NCBI GenBank assembly: GCA_937948705.1
Contig: CALECF010000155.1
Span: 1-44,519 of the forward strand
Length of the DNA stretch: 44,519 nucleotides
DNA from: an uncultured Anaerosolibacter sp.
GTDB lineage: Bacteria > Bacillota_A > Clostridia > Peptostreptococcales > Thermotaleaceae
Direction: 5' to 3'
A model generated the notes under the pieces. It was not told the origin of the DNA. It saw nothing but the letters and a program-made list of their open reading frames with translations, and searched no databases. This document shows, piece by piece, positions 17,929 to 27,514 of the stretch. Position numbers and translations under genes: made by a program. Every line of letters begins with the position of its first letter. The first letter of the stretch is position 1.

Positions 17929-18798
17929 TTGAAAACATTGTATAGATCGTTGTTTTTTGTATTTATACTTATGATCATAGGCATTGGTGTTTATAATTTT
18001 ACTAAGGATAATGAAATGGGTCAAAATCAACCCCCAATTCCACCAGTACCCGATCAAACGAAGTATAGTCTAAAGTTATACTTTGGAAGTCCCACCAATA
18101 ACCGTTTGGTTAGGGAGGAACGTGTCATTATAAGTGACGAACTCCAGGAGGAAAAGCTAATCATCGAGGAGATCATCAAAGGTCCTAGAAATAAGATACT
18201 GAAAGCCTCTATTCCTTCAGAAACAAAATTGATTTCCATAAAAACCATTGACAATATATGTTATGTAAATTTGTCGAAAAGTTTTCTTGATTCCTATCGA
18301 TGGGACTTAATGAATGAAGCCATTACTATTTGGTCAGTAGTGAATTCCCTTACAGAAATAGAACAAATACAGGCCGTACAATTCTTAATCGAAGGAAATC
18401 GAGTAGGTGCCATAGAAAAATACTATTCATTGAAAGAACCGTTTTATAGGAATGAAGAATTGTTGAGGAAAGAAGTAATTACACCCTTCGATACCTTTAA
18501 TGTTTTTTTAGATTATATCAGAACAGGCAGCTATGATAATGCATACAGAATGTTATCAAAATCAAGCATGGATAAATTTGATTTCCTTAAGTTTAAGCTA
18601 AACATGGGTACTTATGTAAGGGAATTGAGAGATTATGAAATTACAAAATATCAAACCCAAAAGTACACCAATAAGGTAATCCTACTTGTCACTTATGAGA
18701 AAAAACCTACCGCTATTGGTATCTTAGATGATGAGTTTATGGAGAGCTGGCAAATGATTTATGAAAATGGGGAATGGAAAATAGTGATGCCAATATAA
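17929..18798 (+). CDS. GerMN-domain protein, membrane-anchored
   Basis: This 289-residue protein has one N-terminal membrane helix (about 6-22), a proline-rich linker and a GerMN domain (about 45-155) with LKLYFGSPTNNRLVREER, IIKGPRNK and NLSKSF. A C-terminal part of about 100 residues, resembling a small NTF2-like or lumenal domain, follows. GerMN domains occur in the spore germination/sporulation protein GerM. A TTG at 17929 with AGGAGG 8 nt upstream is the preferred start; another TTG at 17923 is too close to that site. It follows the kinase by about 20 nt. Confidence 0.75.
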   Translation: MKTLYRSLFFVFILMIIGIGVYNFTKDNEMGQNQPPIPPVPDQTKYSLKLYFGSPTNNRLVREERVIISDELQEEKLIIEEIIKGPRNKILKASIPSETKLISIKTIDNICYVNLSKSFLDSYRWDLMNEAITIWSVVNSLTEIEQIQAVQFLIEGNRVGAIEKYYSLKEPFYRNEELLRKEVITPFDTFNVFLDYIRTGSYDNAYRMLSKSSMDKFDFLKFKLNMGTYVRELRDYEITKYQTQKYTNKVILLVTYEKKPTAIGILDDEFMESWQMIYENGEWKIVMPI

Positions 18799-18813
18799 GA
18801 AAGGTGGGCTATG

Positions 18814-19710
18814 ATGAAAAGGTTTATAATAATTGTTTTTTCGATCATTCTACTAATCAGTGGATGTACAAGTAGGAAAATAAAGGTAGAGACACTGTCG
18901 TTTAATGTTTACTATGGGGATCGGAACAATGAGAAGATCGTTACAGAGACTCGAAAATTAAAGATGGGTATCGATGAGAACAAATATATGGTCGTCATGA
19001 AAGAATTGATAAAAGGTCCAGAAAACAAAAGGCTGAAGATGAACATACATCCCAAAACAAAGGTCCTAGGTGTAGAAAAGCATAATGATGTTGCCATGGT
19101 GAATCTATCGAAGGAATTTACCGATGTCAATGGTGAAATACAGCAGATGATCGCGATGATGACAGTGTCCGATACACTAACTCAATTTAGTGAGATTCAA
19201 AGCGTTAACATAAAAGTTGAGGGGGAAACGTATATATTCCAATCAGGTTTTATGAGAGATAAGTTTAATGAATCACCAATTGGTGATAATAAAGAAATGA
19301 AAAAAATCTCCCTTTATTTCGCTGGACCCAATGCAGATCAACTGATTAGGGAACTACGATCTGTAGAACTAGCAGCGGATGAAAAAATTGAAGAGCGGGT
19401 GGTGAAGGAATTAATCAAAGGGCCTACAGTGAATGGTGTACATAAAACCATACCTGTAAACACGCGGTTAATTCGTGTTGATGTTAATAATGATCTCGCC
19501 TCCGTGAATTTATCAGATAGTTTCGTGAAAGATCACTGGGGCGGAAGTACTGGCGAGCTCATGACAATCTACTCTATCGTAAATTCACTCACAGATTTAG
19601 ACCATATTAGAAGGGTTAAGTTTTTGATTGATGGAGAGGAAAAAAAAGTATTCAGTCATTATTCACTCAATGAAATATTCGTAAGGGACGAGACACTTAT
19701 TTCAAAATAG
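18814..19710 (+). CDS. GerMN lipoprotein with two GerMN domains
   Basis: This 298-residue protein begins with a lipoprotein signal (FSIILLISGC, lipobox cysteine at about residue 18). It holds two tandem GerMN repeats: one with VYYGDRNNEKIV, ELIKGPENKRL and MVNLSKEF, the second with LYFAGPNADQLIRELR, ELIKGPTVNGV and VNLSDSF. GerM-like proteins act in spore envelope assembly or germination. Two ATGs (18811 and 18814) are possible; the second has the better spacing to AAGGTGG. It is the last gene before tRNA-Sec. Confidence 0.78.
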   Translation: MKRFIIIVFSIILLISGCTSRKIKVETLSFNVYYGDRNNEKIVTETRKLKMGIDENKYMVVMKELIKGPENKRLKMNIHPKTKVLGVEKHNDVAMVNLSKEFTDVNGEIQQMIAMMTVSDTLTQFSEIQSVNIKVEGETYIFQSGFMRDKFNESPIGDNKEMKKISLYFAGPNADQLIRELRSVELAADEKIEERVVKELIKGPTVNGVHKTIPVNTRLIRVDVNNDLASVNLSDSFVKDHWGGSTGELMTIYSIVNSLTDLDHIRRVKFLIDGEEKKVFSHYSLNEIFVRDETLISK

Positions 19711-19730
19711 TTGAATAACTAAATAACCCC

Positions 19731-19759
19731 TTGCAATAGGCGATGATTTCATATATAAT
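19731..19759 (+). promoter_or_regulatory. Promoter of selC
   Basis: TTGCAA (19731-19736), a 17-nt spacer and a perfect TATAAT (19754-19759) end 23 nt before the first base of the tRNA. The tRNA therefore has its own promoter and does not depend on the GerMN genes. Confidence 0.7.
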
Positions 19760-19782
19760 CAATTTCGTTGACAACTTTATAT

Positions 19783-19879
19783 GGGAGTAGATGGGTGCTG
19801 GTGTGTCCTCTGGTCTTCAAAACCAGTTTGAGGGGTTAGTAGCTTCTTAGGTGGGTTCGATTCCCACGTACTCCCGCCA
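19783..19879 (+). tRNA. selC: tRNA-Sec (anticodon UCA)
   Basis: The 97-nt RNA has an acceptor stem GGGAGTA/TACTCCC and discriminator G with encoded CCA. The D-arm has a long stem (GGGTGC/GTGTCC) with a 4-nt TGGT loop. The anticodon stem is CTGGT/ACCAG around loop CTTCAAA with anticodon TCA at 19817-19819. A long variable arm (TGAGGGG/CTTCTTA, 7-nt loop) and a T-arm GTGGG-TTCGATT-CCCAC complete it. Long variable and D stems plus UCA are diagnostic of Sec. Bacterial tRNA-Sec normally has an 8-bp acceptor; here the eighth pair (19790 with 19868) is G opposite G. It has its own promoter and terminator. Confidence 0.96.
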
Positions 19880-19888
19880 ACGATCTTT

Positions 19889-19912
19889 AAAGAGGTGTAA
19901 ACCTCTTTTTAT
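19889..19912 (+). terminator. Rho-independent terminator after selC
   Basis: AAAGAGGT (19889-19896) pairs with ACCTCTTT (19901-19908) around GTAA, followed by a T-rich tract. It begins 9 nt after the CCA end. Confidence 0.8.
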
Positions 19913-19965
19913 TTATTTTTTGAAAAGAATTGCTACAATTTGATGAATAGCATATAAAAATAGAC

Positions 19966-19987
19966 AAAAAAAAAGACCTTTAGGTCT
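19966..19987 (-). terminator. Minus-strand terminator
   Basis: On the minus strand AGACC-TAAA-GGTCT is followed by nine T (the A9 run at 19966-19974 on the plus strand). The stem is only 5 bp, but the U-tract is strong. It lies just downstream of a consensus minus-strand promoter and upstream (in that direction) of selC, so it would stop transcription antisense to the tRNA. Confidence 0.5.
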
Positions 19988-20010
19988 CAAAGAAAAGTGA
20001 AAAACATTAT
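19966..20010 (-). ncRNA. Putative very short RNA between promoter and terminator
   Basis: A consensus promoter (20017-20045, minus) would start near 20010 and the terminator at 19966-19987 would end the RNA after roughly 45 nt. No ORF fits. It could be a small regulatory RNA or a by-product of a promoter whose output is blocked. This is inferred from signals only. Confidence 0.3.
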
Positions 20011-20016
20011 AAATAG

Positions 20017-20045
20017 ATTATACCAGCATGGAAAAAATATGTCAA
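20017..20045 (-). promoter_or_regulatory. Consensus sigma-A promoter on the minus strand
   Basis: Read on the minus strand, TTGACA (20045-20040), exactly 17 nt, and TATAAT (20022-20017) match the consensus at all 12 positions. No gene lies downstream except the opposite strand of selC. Confidence 0.6.
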
Positions 20046-20178
20046 TAAAGAAATGATCGTATCGATTCATGTCGATAAAAAAATAACAGAATAGGTCTTT
20101 AAAAGTAGATATCGGATAAATGTATAATCTCTCAAATGATGGTAATAATAGTCACTTAGATAGACTAGGAGGGATTTT

Positions 20179-20850
20179 ATGTTTAGAAGAAGGAAGCGCA
20201 GAGGAAAATTTATCGCAGTTTGCTTTAGTCTGCTCTTATTAGGGTTTATCTATGGATACCTGACAAATGACACTCAGACTCCAATCAAGCCTAAGCCTAA
20301 TAAAGGTGTGATTGTAGAAACTCCTGAAAATAACCCAAAAGAAAGCCCAAATCACAGCAATGTAGAGGATCCATCTGATATACTATCTAGTCAAGTTGAT
20401 GATCCTAATTTTAGCGTTGAAGAAGCTGTAAATAACAATTTGGTCACAGCAGAGACCAAACTTATTTTTAAAACATACTATGAAAAATCAAGGGATACCC
20501 TAGCCAAGGAAGAAAGAGTACCTGTAGCATTAATCGGGGAACCCCTGAGGAGTTTACAAGAGTATGTTTCTATCCATTATGATGGTTGGAGCATAAGGGG
20601 TATTAGTAAAGATTTTATAGAACTATATCGGGTAAAAGAATCACTATCTCCAAATTATTATATCGTCAAAGAGAAAGATGGGTTTATAGCTATATTTCAA
20701 GTGGGAGAGTCTGGAAATAATGTACTAATTGATCAAACTACGATTCCCATATCTGGATTAGGAGATATTGATCAAAAGAAATTGAAAGATGGTATTCCTG
20801 TCAAGAATATTGAAGGCGTAAATCAAATACTAGAAGACTATAGCAGCTAG
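20179..20850 (+). CDS. BofC C-terminal domain-like protein
   Basis: This 223-residue protein has a basic N-terminus, one membrane helix (about 12-28) and a Pro/Asn-rich linker. The C-terminal half resembles the BofC C-terminal domain (NYYIVKEKDGFIAIFQ, then QTTIPISGLGDIDQKKLKDGI). In Bacillus BofC acts in the sigma-K checkpoint in the forespore intermembrane space. In Clostridia such proteins are common but their role is not settled, so no symbol is given. AGGAGG lies 8 nt before the ATG, and a strong terminator overlaps its stop. It is a single-gene unit between selC and ruvCAB. Confidence 0.7.
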   Translation: MFRRRKRRGKFIAVCFSLLLLGFIYGYLTNDTQTPIKPKPNKGVIVETPENNPKESPNHSNVEDPSDILSSQVDDPNFSVEEAVNNNLVTAETKLIFKTYYEKSRDTLAKEERVPVALIGEPLRSLQEYVSIHYDGWSIRGISKDFIELYRVKESLSPNYYIVKEKDGFIAIFQVGESGNNVLIDQTTIPISGLGDIDQKKLKDGIPVKNIEGVNQILEDYSS

Positions 20851-20880
20851 AGTGTATTCACATTGAATACACTCTACTTT
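20848..20880 (+). terminator. Rho-independent terminator after the BofC-like gene
   Basis: A perfect 13-bp stem (20848-20860 with 20864-20876, 3-nt loop) starts at the stop codon TAG and is followed by CTTTTC. Confidence 0.75.
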
Positions 20881-20958
20881 TCATTTATACTCAAATAAGA
20901 AGGAATACAGGCATACGCATCGAATATATGTTTGTATAAATGATAAGGAGATGTTACA

Positions 20959-21453
20959 ATGGTTATACTAGGCATAGATCCAGGAATTGCTATTATGGGA
21001 TTTGGCGTTATCGAATATAAAGGAAATCAATTTAAACCTATTGATTATGGTGCTGTGGTGACTGATGCAAAGGAAAGCATCCCAATACGATTGAAAAAAA
21101 TTTATGAAGGATTAGAAGAGATTATTTTGCGATACAATCCAAGTGTAATGGCGATAGAGGAACTATTTTTCAATAAAAATGTAAAGACTGCTTTATTGGT
21201 AGGTCACGCCAGAGGTGTAGCAATATTGGCAGCTGCGAACAAAGATATTCCTGTTTTTGAATACACTCCCTTACAAGTGAAACAGGGAGTTGTGGGATAT
21301 GGCAGAGCGGATAAAAAGCAAATTCAGATCATGACTAAAACACTCCTGAATCTGAAATCAATTCCTAAACCCGATGATGTGGCAGATGCTTTAGCTGTAG
21401 GAATTTGTCATGCCCATACAGGTGTTTTTGAAGGATTATTTAAAATGAAATAA
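20959..21453 (+). CDS. ruvC: Holliday junction resolvase RuvC
   Basis: RuvC is the endonuclease that cuts Holliday junctions in the RuvABC complex. The 164-residue protein has the acidic active site spread as usual: D7 in GIDPG, a Glu in [11 protein letters not shown], and the C-terminal Asp pair in [10 protein letters not shown]. The region after ARGVAILAA and [20 protein letters not shown] is typical. It opens the ruvC-ruvA-ruvB unit, with 14 nt to ruvA. Confidence 0.96.
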   Translation: MVILGIDPGIAIMGFGVIEYKGNQFKPIDYGAVVTDAKESIPIRLKKIYEGLEEIILRYNPSVMAIEELFFNKNVKTALLVGHARGVAILAAANKDIPVFEYTPLQVKQGVVGYGRADKKQIQIMTKTLLNLKSIPKPDDVADALAVGICHAHTGVFEGLFKMK

Positions 21454-21467
21454 TTGGGGGAGTAAGC

Positions 21468-22064
21468 GTGTTTCAATATATAAAAGGGACAATGGATTCC
21501 TTCGGAGAAGATTACATTGTTATTGAAAACAATGATATTGGATTTAAAATTCACACTTCGTTAGCAACGATTGGTGCCTTAAAGGGGATCCAAGGGAAAG
21601 TAACGGTCTTCACCCAAATGGTTGTTCGTGAAGACGACATCAGTGTCTATGGATTTTCCACAAAAGAAGAACTGAAAATGTTTCAACTTTTGACCACGGT
21701 CACAGGGGTGGGTGCAAAAGTAGGATTAGGAATACTGTCTTCTATCTCCATTGGAAGCTTAGCGGGAATGATTATTTCCGAAGATATAACTGGGTTGACG
21801 AAGGCCCAAGGCGTAGGCAAAAAAACAGCACAAAGGATCATTCTTGAATTAAAGGATAAAATCGACCACAAGTTAGCGATTTTAGAACCAACATTGCTTC
21901 CGGTGAAACCGGTTTTTACTGAGGCAAACGATGAAGTTGTCAACGCGTTAATGGCTTTGGGTTATAATAGGGGAGAAGCTCTATCTGCAGTTCATGAAGT
22001 TGAATATGGAAGCAACGGCATAGAGGATATGATTAGAAGGGCCTTAAAGTTGTTAGCGAAGTAG
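21468..22064 (+). CDS. ruvA: Holliday junction branch migration subunit RuvA
   Basis: RuvA tetramers bind four-way junctions and load RuvB. The 198-residue protein has an N-terminal OB domain (about 1-64, MFQYIKGTMDSF). Two helix-hairpin-helix motifs follow (TVTGVGAKVGLGILS and KAQGVGKKTAQRIILELKDK), and the C-terminal domain III (about 150-198, EVVNALMALGYNRGEA) contacts RuvB. It starts at GTG 21468, preceded by GGGGGAG. Confidence 0.96.
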   Translation: MFQYIKGTMDSFGEDYIVIENNDIGFKIHTSLATIGALKGIQGKVTVFTQMVVREDDISVYGFSTKEELKMFQLLTTVTGVGAKVGLGILSSISIGSLAGMIISEDITGLTKAQGVGKKTAQRIILELKDKIDHKLAILEPTLLPVKPVFTEANDEVVNALMALGYNRGEALSAVHEVEYGSNGIEDMIRRALKLLAK

Positions 22065-22083
22065 CTAAGAAAGAGGGATAGCA

Positions 22084-23106
22084 TTGTTTAATCATCTGGA
22101 AGATAATAGAATCATTACGAGTACTATAAAACAAGAAGATTTTGAGATTGAGAATACCCTTAGGCCAAGAAGCTTGGATGAGTACATCGGGCAGGATAAG
22201 ATAAAGGAAAAACTACATATATTTGTGAATGCAGCGAAGTTAAGAAATGAACCTTTAGATCATGTGCTTCTATATGGCCCTCCTGGACTTGGAAAAACAA
22301 CCCTTTCTAACATTATCGCAAATGAAATGGGTGTAAATATTCGGATCACCTCAGGTCCTGCCATAGAAAGGCCTGGGGATTTAGCGGCCATATTAACAAA
22401 TCTAGGAGAAAATGAAGTACTATTTATTGATGAAATCCATAGGTTAAATAGAACTGTCGAAGAGATTCTTTACCCTGCAATGGAAGACTATGCATTAGAC
22501 ATTATTATCGGCAAAGGGCCCAGTGCCAGATCCATTCGATTAGATTTATCCAAGTTTACACTTATTGGAGCGACTACAAGGGCCGGTTTGTTAACATCTC
22601 CCCTTCGTGACCGTTTTGGAGTCATTTGTAGATTACAATTATATGGGAATGATGATCTTTTCAAGATCGTCTATAGATCTGCTGCGATCCTTGGCATCGA
22701 AATAGAGGGCAAAGCAGCAGAAGAAATAGGAAAAAGAGCCCGGGGTACACCACGAATCGCCAACAGATTATTGAAAAGAGTACGGGACTATGCTCAGGTT
22801 AAGGGAAATGGGAAGATAACCTTAGAATTGGCAAACAAGGCACTAGAAATGCTAGAAGTGGATCATCTAGGGTTAGATATGGTAGATAGAAATATACTTA
22901 TTACCATTATTGAAAAATTTGCTGGTGGACCAGTTGGACTCGATACTTTGGCTGCATCAACAGGAGAAGAAAGAAATACAATCGAGGATGTATATGAACC
23001 ATTTCTTTTACAATTAGGTTTTTTGCAGCGAACGCCAAAGGGAAGAATCGTGACAAAACTCGCATATGAGCATATGGATATAAAAGAGGTCAATGGAACG
23101 GAGTGA
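22084..23106 (+). CDS. ruvB: Holliday junction branch migration ATPase RuvB
   Basis: RuvB is the hexameric AAA+ motor of branch migration. In 340 residues it has Walker A ([10 protein letters not shown]), Walker B (LFIDEIHRL), sensor 1 ([10 protein letters not shown]) and the arginine finger region (PLRDRFG). The sensor 2 motif [16 protein letters not shown] and a winged-helix C-terminus also follow. A TTG start at 22084 is used with AAGAGGGA upstream. It ends 4 nt before the DUF2905 gene. Confidence 0.96.
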   Translation: MFNHLEDNRIITSTIKQEDFEIENTLRPRSLDEYIGQDKIKEKLHIFVNAAKLRNEPLDHVLLYGPPGLGKTTLSNIIANEMGVNIRITSGPAIERPGDLAAILTNLGENEVLFIDEIHRLNRTVEEILYPAMEDYALDIIIGKGPSARSIRLDLSKFTLIGATTRAGLLTSPLRDRFGVICRLQLYGNDDLFKIVYRSAAILGIEIEGKAAEEIGKRARGTPRIANRLLKRVRDYAQVKGNGKITLELANKALEMLEVDHLGLDMVDRNILITIIEKFAGGPVGLDTLAASTGEERNTIEDVYEPFLLQLGFLQRTPKGRIVTKLAYEHMDIKEVNGTE

Positions 23107-23110
23107 AGCC

Positions 23111-23323
23111 ATGGGTAGTCTAGGAAAAATGATGATCACATTGGGAATTGTGCTAGTTATCGTAGGCATTTTCATGACCATTGGGTCAAGATTTGGGATA
23201 GGTAAACTCCCAGGAGATATTTATGTGAAAAAGGGTAATTTCACTTTCTATTCGCCAATCATGACAACCTTCATTTTAAGCATTCTATTAACACTCATTT
23301 TAAATCTATTTTTTAGGAAGTAA
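23111..23323 (+). CDS. DUF2905 family small membrane protein
   Basis: This 70-residue protein has two membrane helices (about 8-25 and 46-66) joined by the conserved loop GIGKLPGDIYVKKGNFTFYSP. That motif identifies DUF2905, a family often found just after ruvB in Clostridia. Its function is unknown. I place the start at ATG 23111 because GGAG at the ruvB end lies 7 nt before it; an upstream ATG at 23093 would overlap ruvB. Confidence 0.82.
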   Translation: MGSLGKMMITLGIVLVIVGIFMTIGSRFGIGKLPGDIYVKKGNFTFYSPIMTTFILSILLTLILNLFFRK

Positions 23324-23349
23324 CTGTCTATGGACAGTTTTTCTTTTTT
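23322..23349 (+). terminator. Rho-independent terminator after the DUF2905 gene
   Basis: AACTGTC (23322-23328) pairs with GACAGTT (23333-23339) around TATG and is followed by T-rich sequence. It closes the ruvCAB-DUF2905 unit. Confidence 0.75.
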
Positions 23350-23390
23350 GAATGATAAAGAGTGATAGTGTTTTAAAGTATAGGAAATAA

Positions 23391-23480
23391 GGGGTACAGG
23401 GAAGCTTTTCTCTGCTAAATACTGGGTGGTGCTCAGATATGATACTTAGAAGTCATCGAAGAAATCTTATGGTTTCTAGT
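23391..23480 (+). repeat. Structured repeat element, copy A
   Basis: This non-coding stretch shares a 10-base block GGTGCTCAGA (23428-23437) and a later GTC-TCGAAG-AA block with 27866-27980. In order it has hairpin 1 (CAGGGAA/TTTCTCTG, 23397-23414), the shared block, hairpin 2 (23439-23455, ATGAT..ACTT/AAGT..CAT) and hairpin 3 (AGAAATC/GGTTTCT, 23460-23477). Hairpins 1 and 3 differ in sequence from copy B yet keep pairing. It sits between the DUF2905 terminator and the SpoIID-like gene. Identity is unknown. Confidence 0.6.
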
Positions 23481-23603
23481 ATTACATCTATGAGGCTGTT
23501 TGATATATTTCAAAATCTTTACATTATGGTAATTTTGAAGGATATTATTGGATTTTGTCGAAAAATAGAGTAATAACTTATTGAGAATGAAGGAGTTGGC
23601 AAA

Positions 23604-25256
23604 ATGCGTAATATCTTAAAAGTAACAGCGGTCCTACTCATGATATGTATCCTCCATATTTCCCTTCCAATTCAAGTCTATGGATACGATAAGGCAAAGG
23701 TGCCTGAGTATGTTAAAATAGGCCTACGATCAGGAGAAAGTGCAACCCCAATGGTATCCATCATTGGAAAGAGTGGTATAGAGCTTGGTAGCTATGTGGA
23801 CAATAGATTTATTAATCTTTTGAGCTTTTCAGGCAACGATGAAATTATAGTGCGTAAAGATAGTTATTTTATGGGATTAAACAGCTCCTTTATAGAATAT
23901 CAGTACGATGAGCAACGAGATAGCAGTAATCCAATAATCCAAGGGCCTATTCATATCCAAGTAGGTCCGCAATTCAATACAAGAGAGGAAGCCCAGTCTT
24001 TCTTAAACACTTTAGCATTCACCCAAAGCAAACCTTATTTAAGCTTTGAAGGGAGCTGGCAAGTTTGGACAGGGATGTTTACTTCCCACACAAATGCTCA
24101 AGCTGCTGTGGAGGCCATTCGATTGGTTTTGCCTGAGGTAGAAATAAAGGTAATCCCTCAGCATAATAAAAGAATACAGATTTTATCAAAAACAGGTGAT
24201 GTTTTATTTATGCTGAATCTAGGGGAAATAGAATATTACTTCAAGCCCAGTACATCAACTACTATAAAAGTAGACGGTAAGAACTTTAGAGGAGATATCG
24301 GAATTAAAAGATACAGTGGTAGTGATTTAACCATTCTCAATAGAGTTCTCTTAGAAGAATATCTGTATGGCGTAGTACCGAAAGAGATGTCAGGTACCTG
24401 GCCCCTGGAAGCGCAAAAAGCACAAGCTGTAGCAGCGAGAAACTATGCAATTGAGAAGTCAGGAAATCATAAGCAGCATGGCTTCGACTTGTGTGCTACA
24501 ACCCATTGTCAGGTTTATGGAGGCTTTGACAGTGAACATGAGAGAAGCCGTAAAGCAGTGGATGAAACCAAGGGTAAATTCTTAACTTATAATGGAAATT
24601 TAGTTACACCGTTTTACCATTCCAATAGCGGTGGACATACTGAAAACAGTGAAAATATTTGGTCTACTCCTATTGCCTATTTGAAGGGTGTGAAAGATCC
24701 CTTTTCTGTAGGTGCACCGAATGATACATGGACCTATGCCATGACAAAAGAGCAAATTCAAGATCTTCTCAACAATAAACAGCTTTCGGTTGGGGAATTA
24801 AATAGCGTTCGGGTAACGTCCTATTCGGATTTTGGGAGAGTATTAAAGCTTGAATTGAGTGGAAGCGCGGATAATAAAATTCTTGAAAAAGAAAAAGTAA
24901 GAGCTGTATTTGGATATAATAATATTAAGAGTACTTTGTTTACCGTAAGCACGGATGCAACTGCTACGGTTATATCAGGTAATGCTTCTAGCCCACAACA
25001 GATTAGCCCGGACAGGCTATTCATTGCAACGGCAGACGGAATAAAACAATTTGATAGCAGATTAAATCAAATGGTTGTCTTTAATGGTTTAGATCTGAAG
25101 AATATTTCCTTTCATGGAGGGCAGTATGTTTTTACAGGAAAAGGTTGGGGTCATGGTTTGGGTATGAGCCAATGGGGCGCTAAGAAAATGGCAGAAGAAG
25201 GCTATACTTATGATCAGATATTAACATACTACTATACAGGGACACAAATTGAGTAA
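23604..25256 (+). CDS. SpoIID/LytB domain protein
   Basis: This 550-residue secreted protein has a signal peptide (about 1-27), a region resembling a SPOR domain (about 112-195, with IHIQVGPQFNTREEAQSFLN) and a SpoIID domain. Signatures of the latter include EEYLYGVVPKEMSGTWPLEAQKAQAVAARNYAI, TTHCQVYGG, FYHSNSGGHTENSENIW and the C-terminal GKGWGHGLGMSQWGAKKMAEEGY. SpoIID is a lytic transglycosylase needed for engulfment in sporulation. This longer version with a SPOR-like part is probably a paralogue that acts on glycan strands. queA follows 12 nt later. Confidence 0.88.
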   Translation: MRNILKVTAVLLMICILHISLPIQVYGYDKAKVPEYVKIGLRSGESATPMVSIIGKSGIELGSYVDNRFINLLSFSGNDEIIVRKDSYFMGLNSSFIEYQYDEQRDSSNPIIQGPIHIQVGPQFNTREEAQSFLNTLAFTQSKPYLSFEGSWQVWTGMFTSHTNAQAAVEAIRLVLPEVEIKVIPQHNKRIQILSKTGDVLFMLNLGEIEYYFKPSTSTTIKVDGKNFRGDIGIKRYSGSDLTILNRVLLEEYLYGVVPKEMSGTWPLEAQKAQAVAARNYAIEKSGNHKQHGFDLCATTHCQVYGGFDSEHERSRKAVDETKGKFLTYNGNLVTPFYHSNSGGHTENSENIWSTPIAYLKGVKDPFSVGAPNDTWTYAMTKEQIQDLLNNKQLSVGELNSVRVTSYSDFGRVLKLELSGSADNKILEKEKVRAVFGYNNIKSTLFTVSTDATATVISGNASSPQQISPDRLFIATADGIKQFDSRLNQMVVFNGLDLKNISFHGGQYVFTGKGWGHGLGMSQWGAKKMAEEGYTYDQILTYYYTGTQIE

Positions 25257-25268
25257 GGAGAACTGATG

Positions 25269-26294
25269 ATGAGAACGAAGGATTTTTATTTTGATTTACC
25301 AGAGGAGTTAATTGCTCAAACACCACTTGAAAATCGAGAGCAATCTAGATTGATGGTAGTAGATAAGAAAAGTGGGATCATTGAGCATAAGATATTCAAA
25401 GATGTCCTTGATTATTTAAAAGAAGGTGATTGCCTGGTTTTGAATAATACGAAGGTAATTCCGGCTAGGTTATTCGGCACGAAGGATCAATCAGGTGGGA
25501 AGGTGGAATTCCTACTTCTAAAGAGACTTGAAGGTGATAAATGGGAAACATTGGTCAAACCTGGTAAAAAAGCACGGATTGGTGATACCATTTTCTTTGG
25601 TGATGGACTCTTAAAAGGCGTAATCATCGGTTATGGAGATGAAGGCTCTAGGATTGTGGAGTTTCACTATGAGGGTGTTTTCGAGGGAATTTTGGATCAA
25701 CTAGGTTCCATGCCGCTACCTCACTATATCAAAGAACGTTTAGAAGACAAGGAAAGATATCAAACAGTATACGCTAAACATGAGGGCTCTGCCGCAGCTC
25801 CTACCGCTGGATTACACTTTACACAAGCGTTGCTGCAGCAGCTTCAAGAAAAAGGTGTAAACATCGCTTATATCACATTGCATGTTGGATTGGGAACTTT
25901 TAGACCTGTAAAAAGTGAAACAATTCATGATCATAAAATGCATGCTGAGTACTTAGAAGTTACTGAGGAAACCGCCAGCCTCATCAATCAGGTGAAAGAA
26001 AATGGCGGTAGAGTAATCGCTGTAGGCACCACGTCCATAAGGACTTTAGAAAGTATAGCAGATGAACATGGAAGAGTTCATCCTGTTGGGACTTGGACAG
26101 ATATCTTTATATATCCAGGGTATGAATTCAAGATAGTGGATGGTATTATAACTAACTTTCATCTTCCTGAATCCACCCTTATTATGTTGGTAAGCGCTTT
26201 TAGTAGCAAAGAAATAACACTGCATGCCTACGAAGAAGCTGTGAGAAATCGGTATAGATTTTTTAGCTTTGGAGATGCCATGCTGTTGATATAA
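25269..26294 (+). CDS. queA: S-adenosylmethionine:tRNA ribosyltransferase-isomerase
   Basis: QueA transfers the ribosyl part of SAM to preQ1 in tRNA, the penultimate queuosine steps. The 341-residue protein begins [18 protein letters not shown] and contains [17 protein letters not shown], the [13 protein letters not shown] motif, [10 protein letters not shown] and [17 protein letters not shown]. Two ATGs (25266 and 25269) occur in tandem; the second is 8 nt from AGGAG and is preferred. tgt follows 31 nt later, so both queuosine genes are together. Confidence 0.95.
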   Translation: MRTKDFYFDLPEELIAQTPLENREQSRLMVVDKKSGIIEHKIFKDVLDYLKEGDCLVLNNTKVIPARLFGTKDQSGGKVEFLLLKRLEGDKWETLVKPGKKARIGDTIFFGDGLLKGVIIGYGDEGSRIVEFHYEGVFEGILDQLGSMPLPHYIKERLEDKERYQTVYAKHEGSAAAPTAGLHFTQALLQQLQEKGVNIAYITLHVGLGTFRPVKSETIHDHKMHAEYLEVTEETASLINQVKENGGRVIAVGTTSIRTLESIADEHGRVHPVGTWTDIFIYPGYEFKIVDGIITNFHLPESTLIMLVSAFSSKEITLHAYEEAVRNRYRFFSFGDAMLLI

Positions 26295-26325
26295 AACAAG
26301 GAAGTACATTAGGAGGTTTACATAA

Positions 26326-27444
<1,119 letters not shown>

Positions 27445-27514
27445 TTAAGAAAAGGAGTTCTAATTTTTACGTGGAATATATATAACTATTACAGAAAAGG
27501 AGGGGTATATATCT

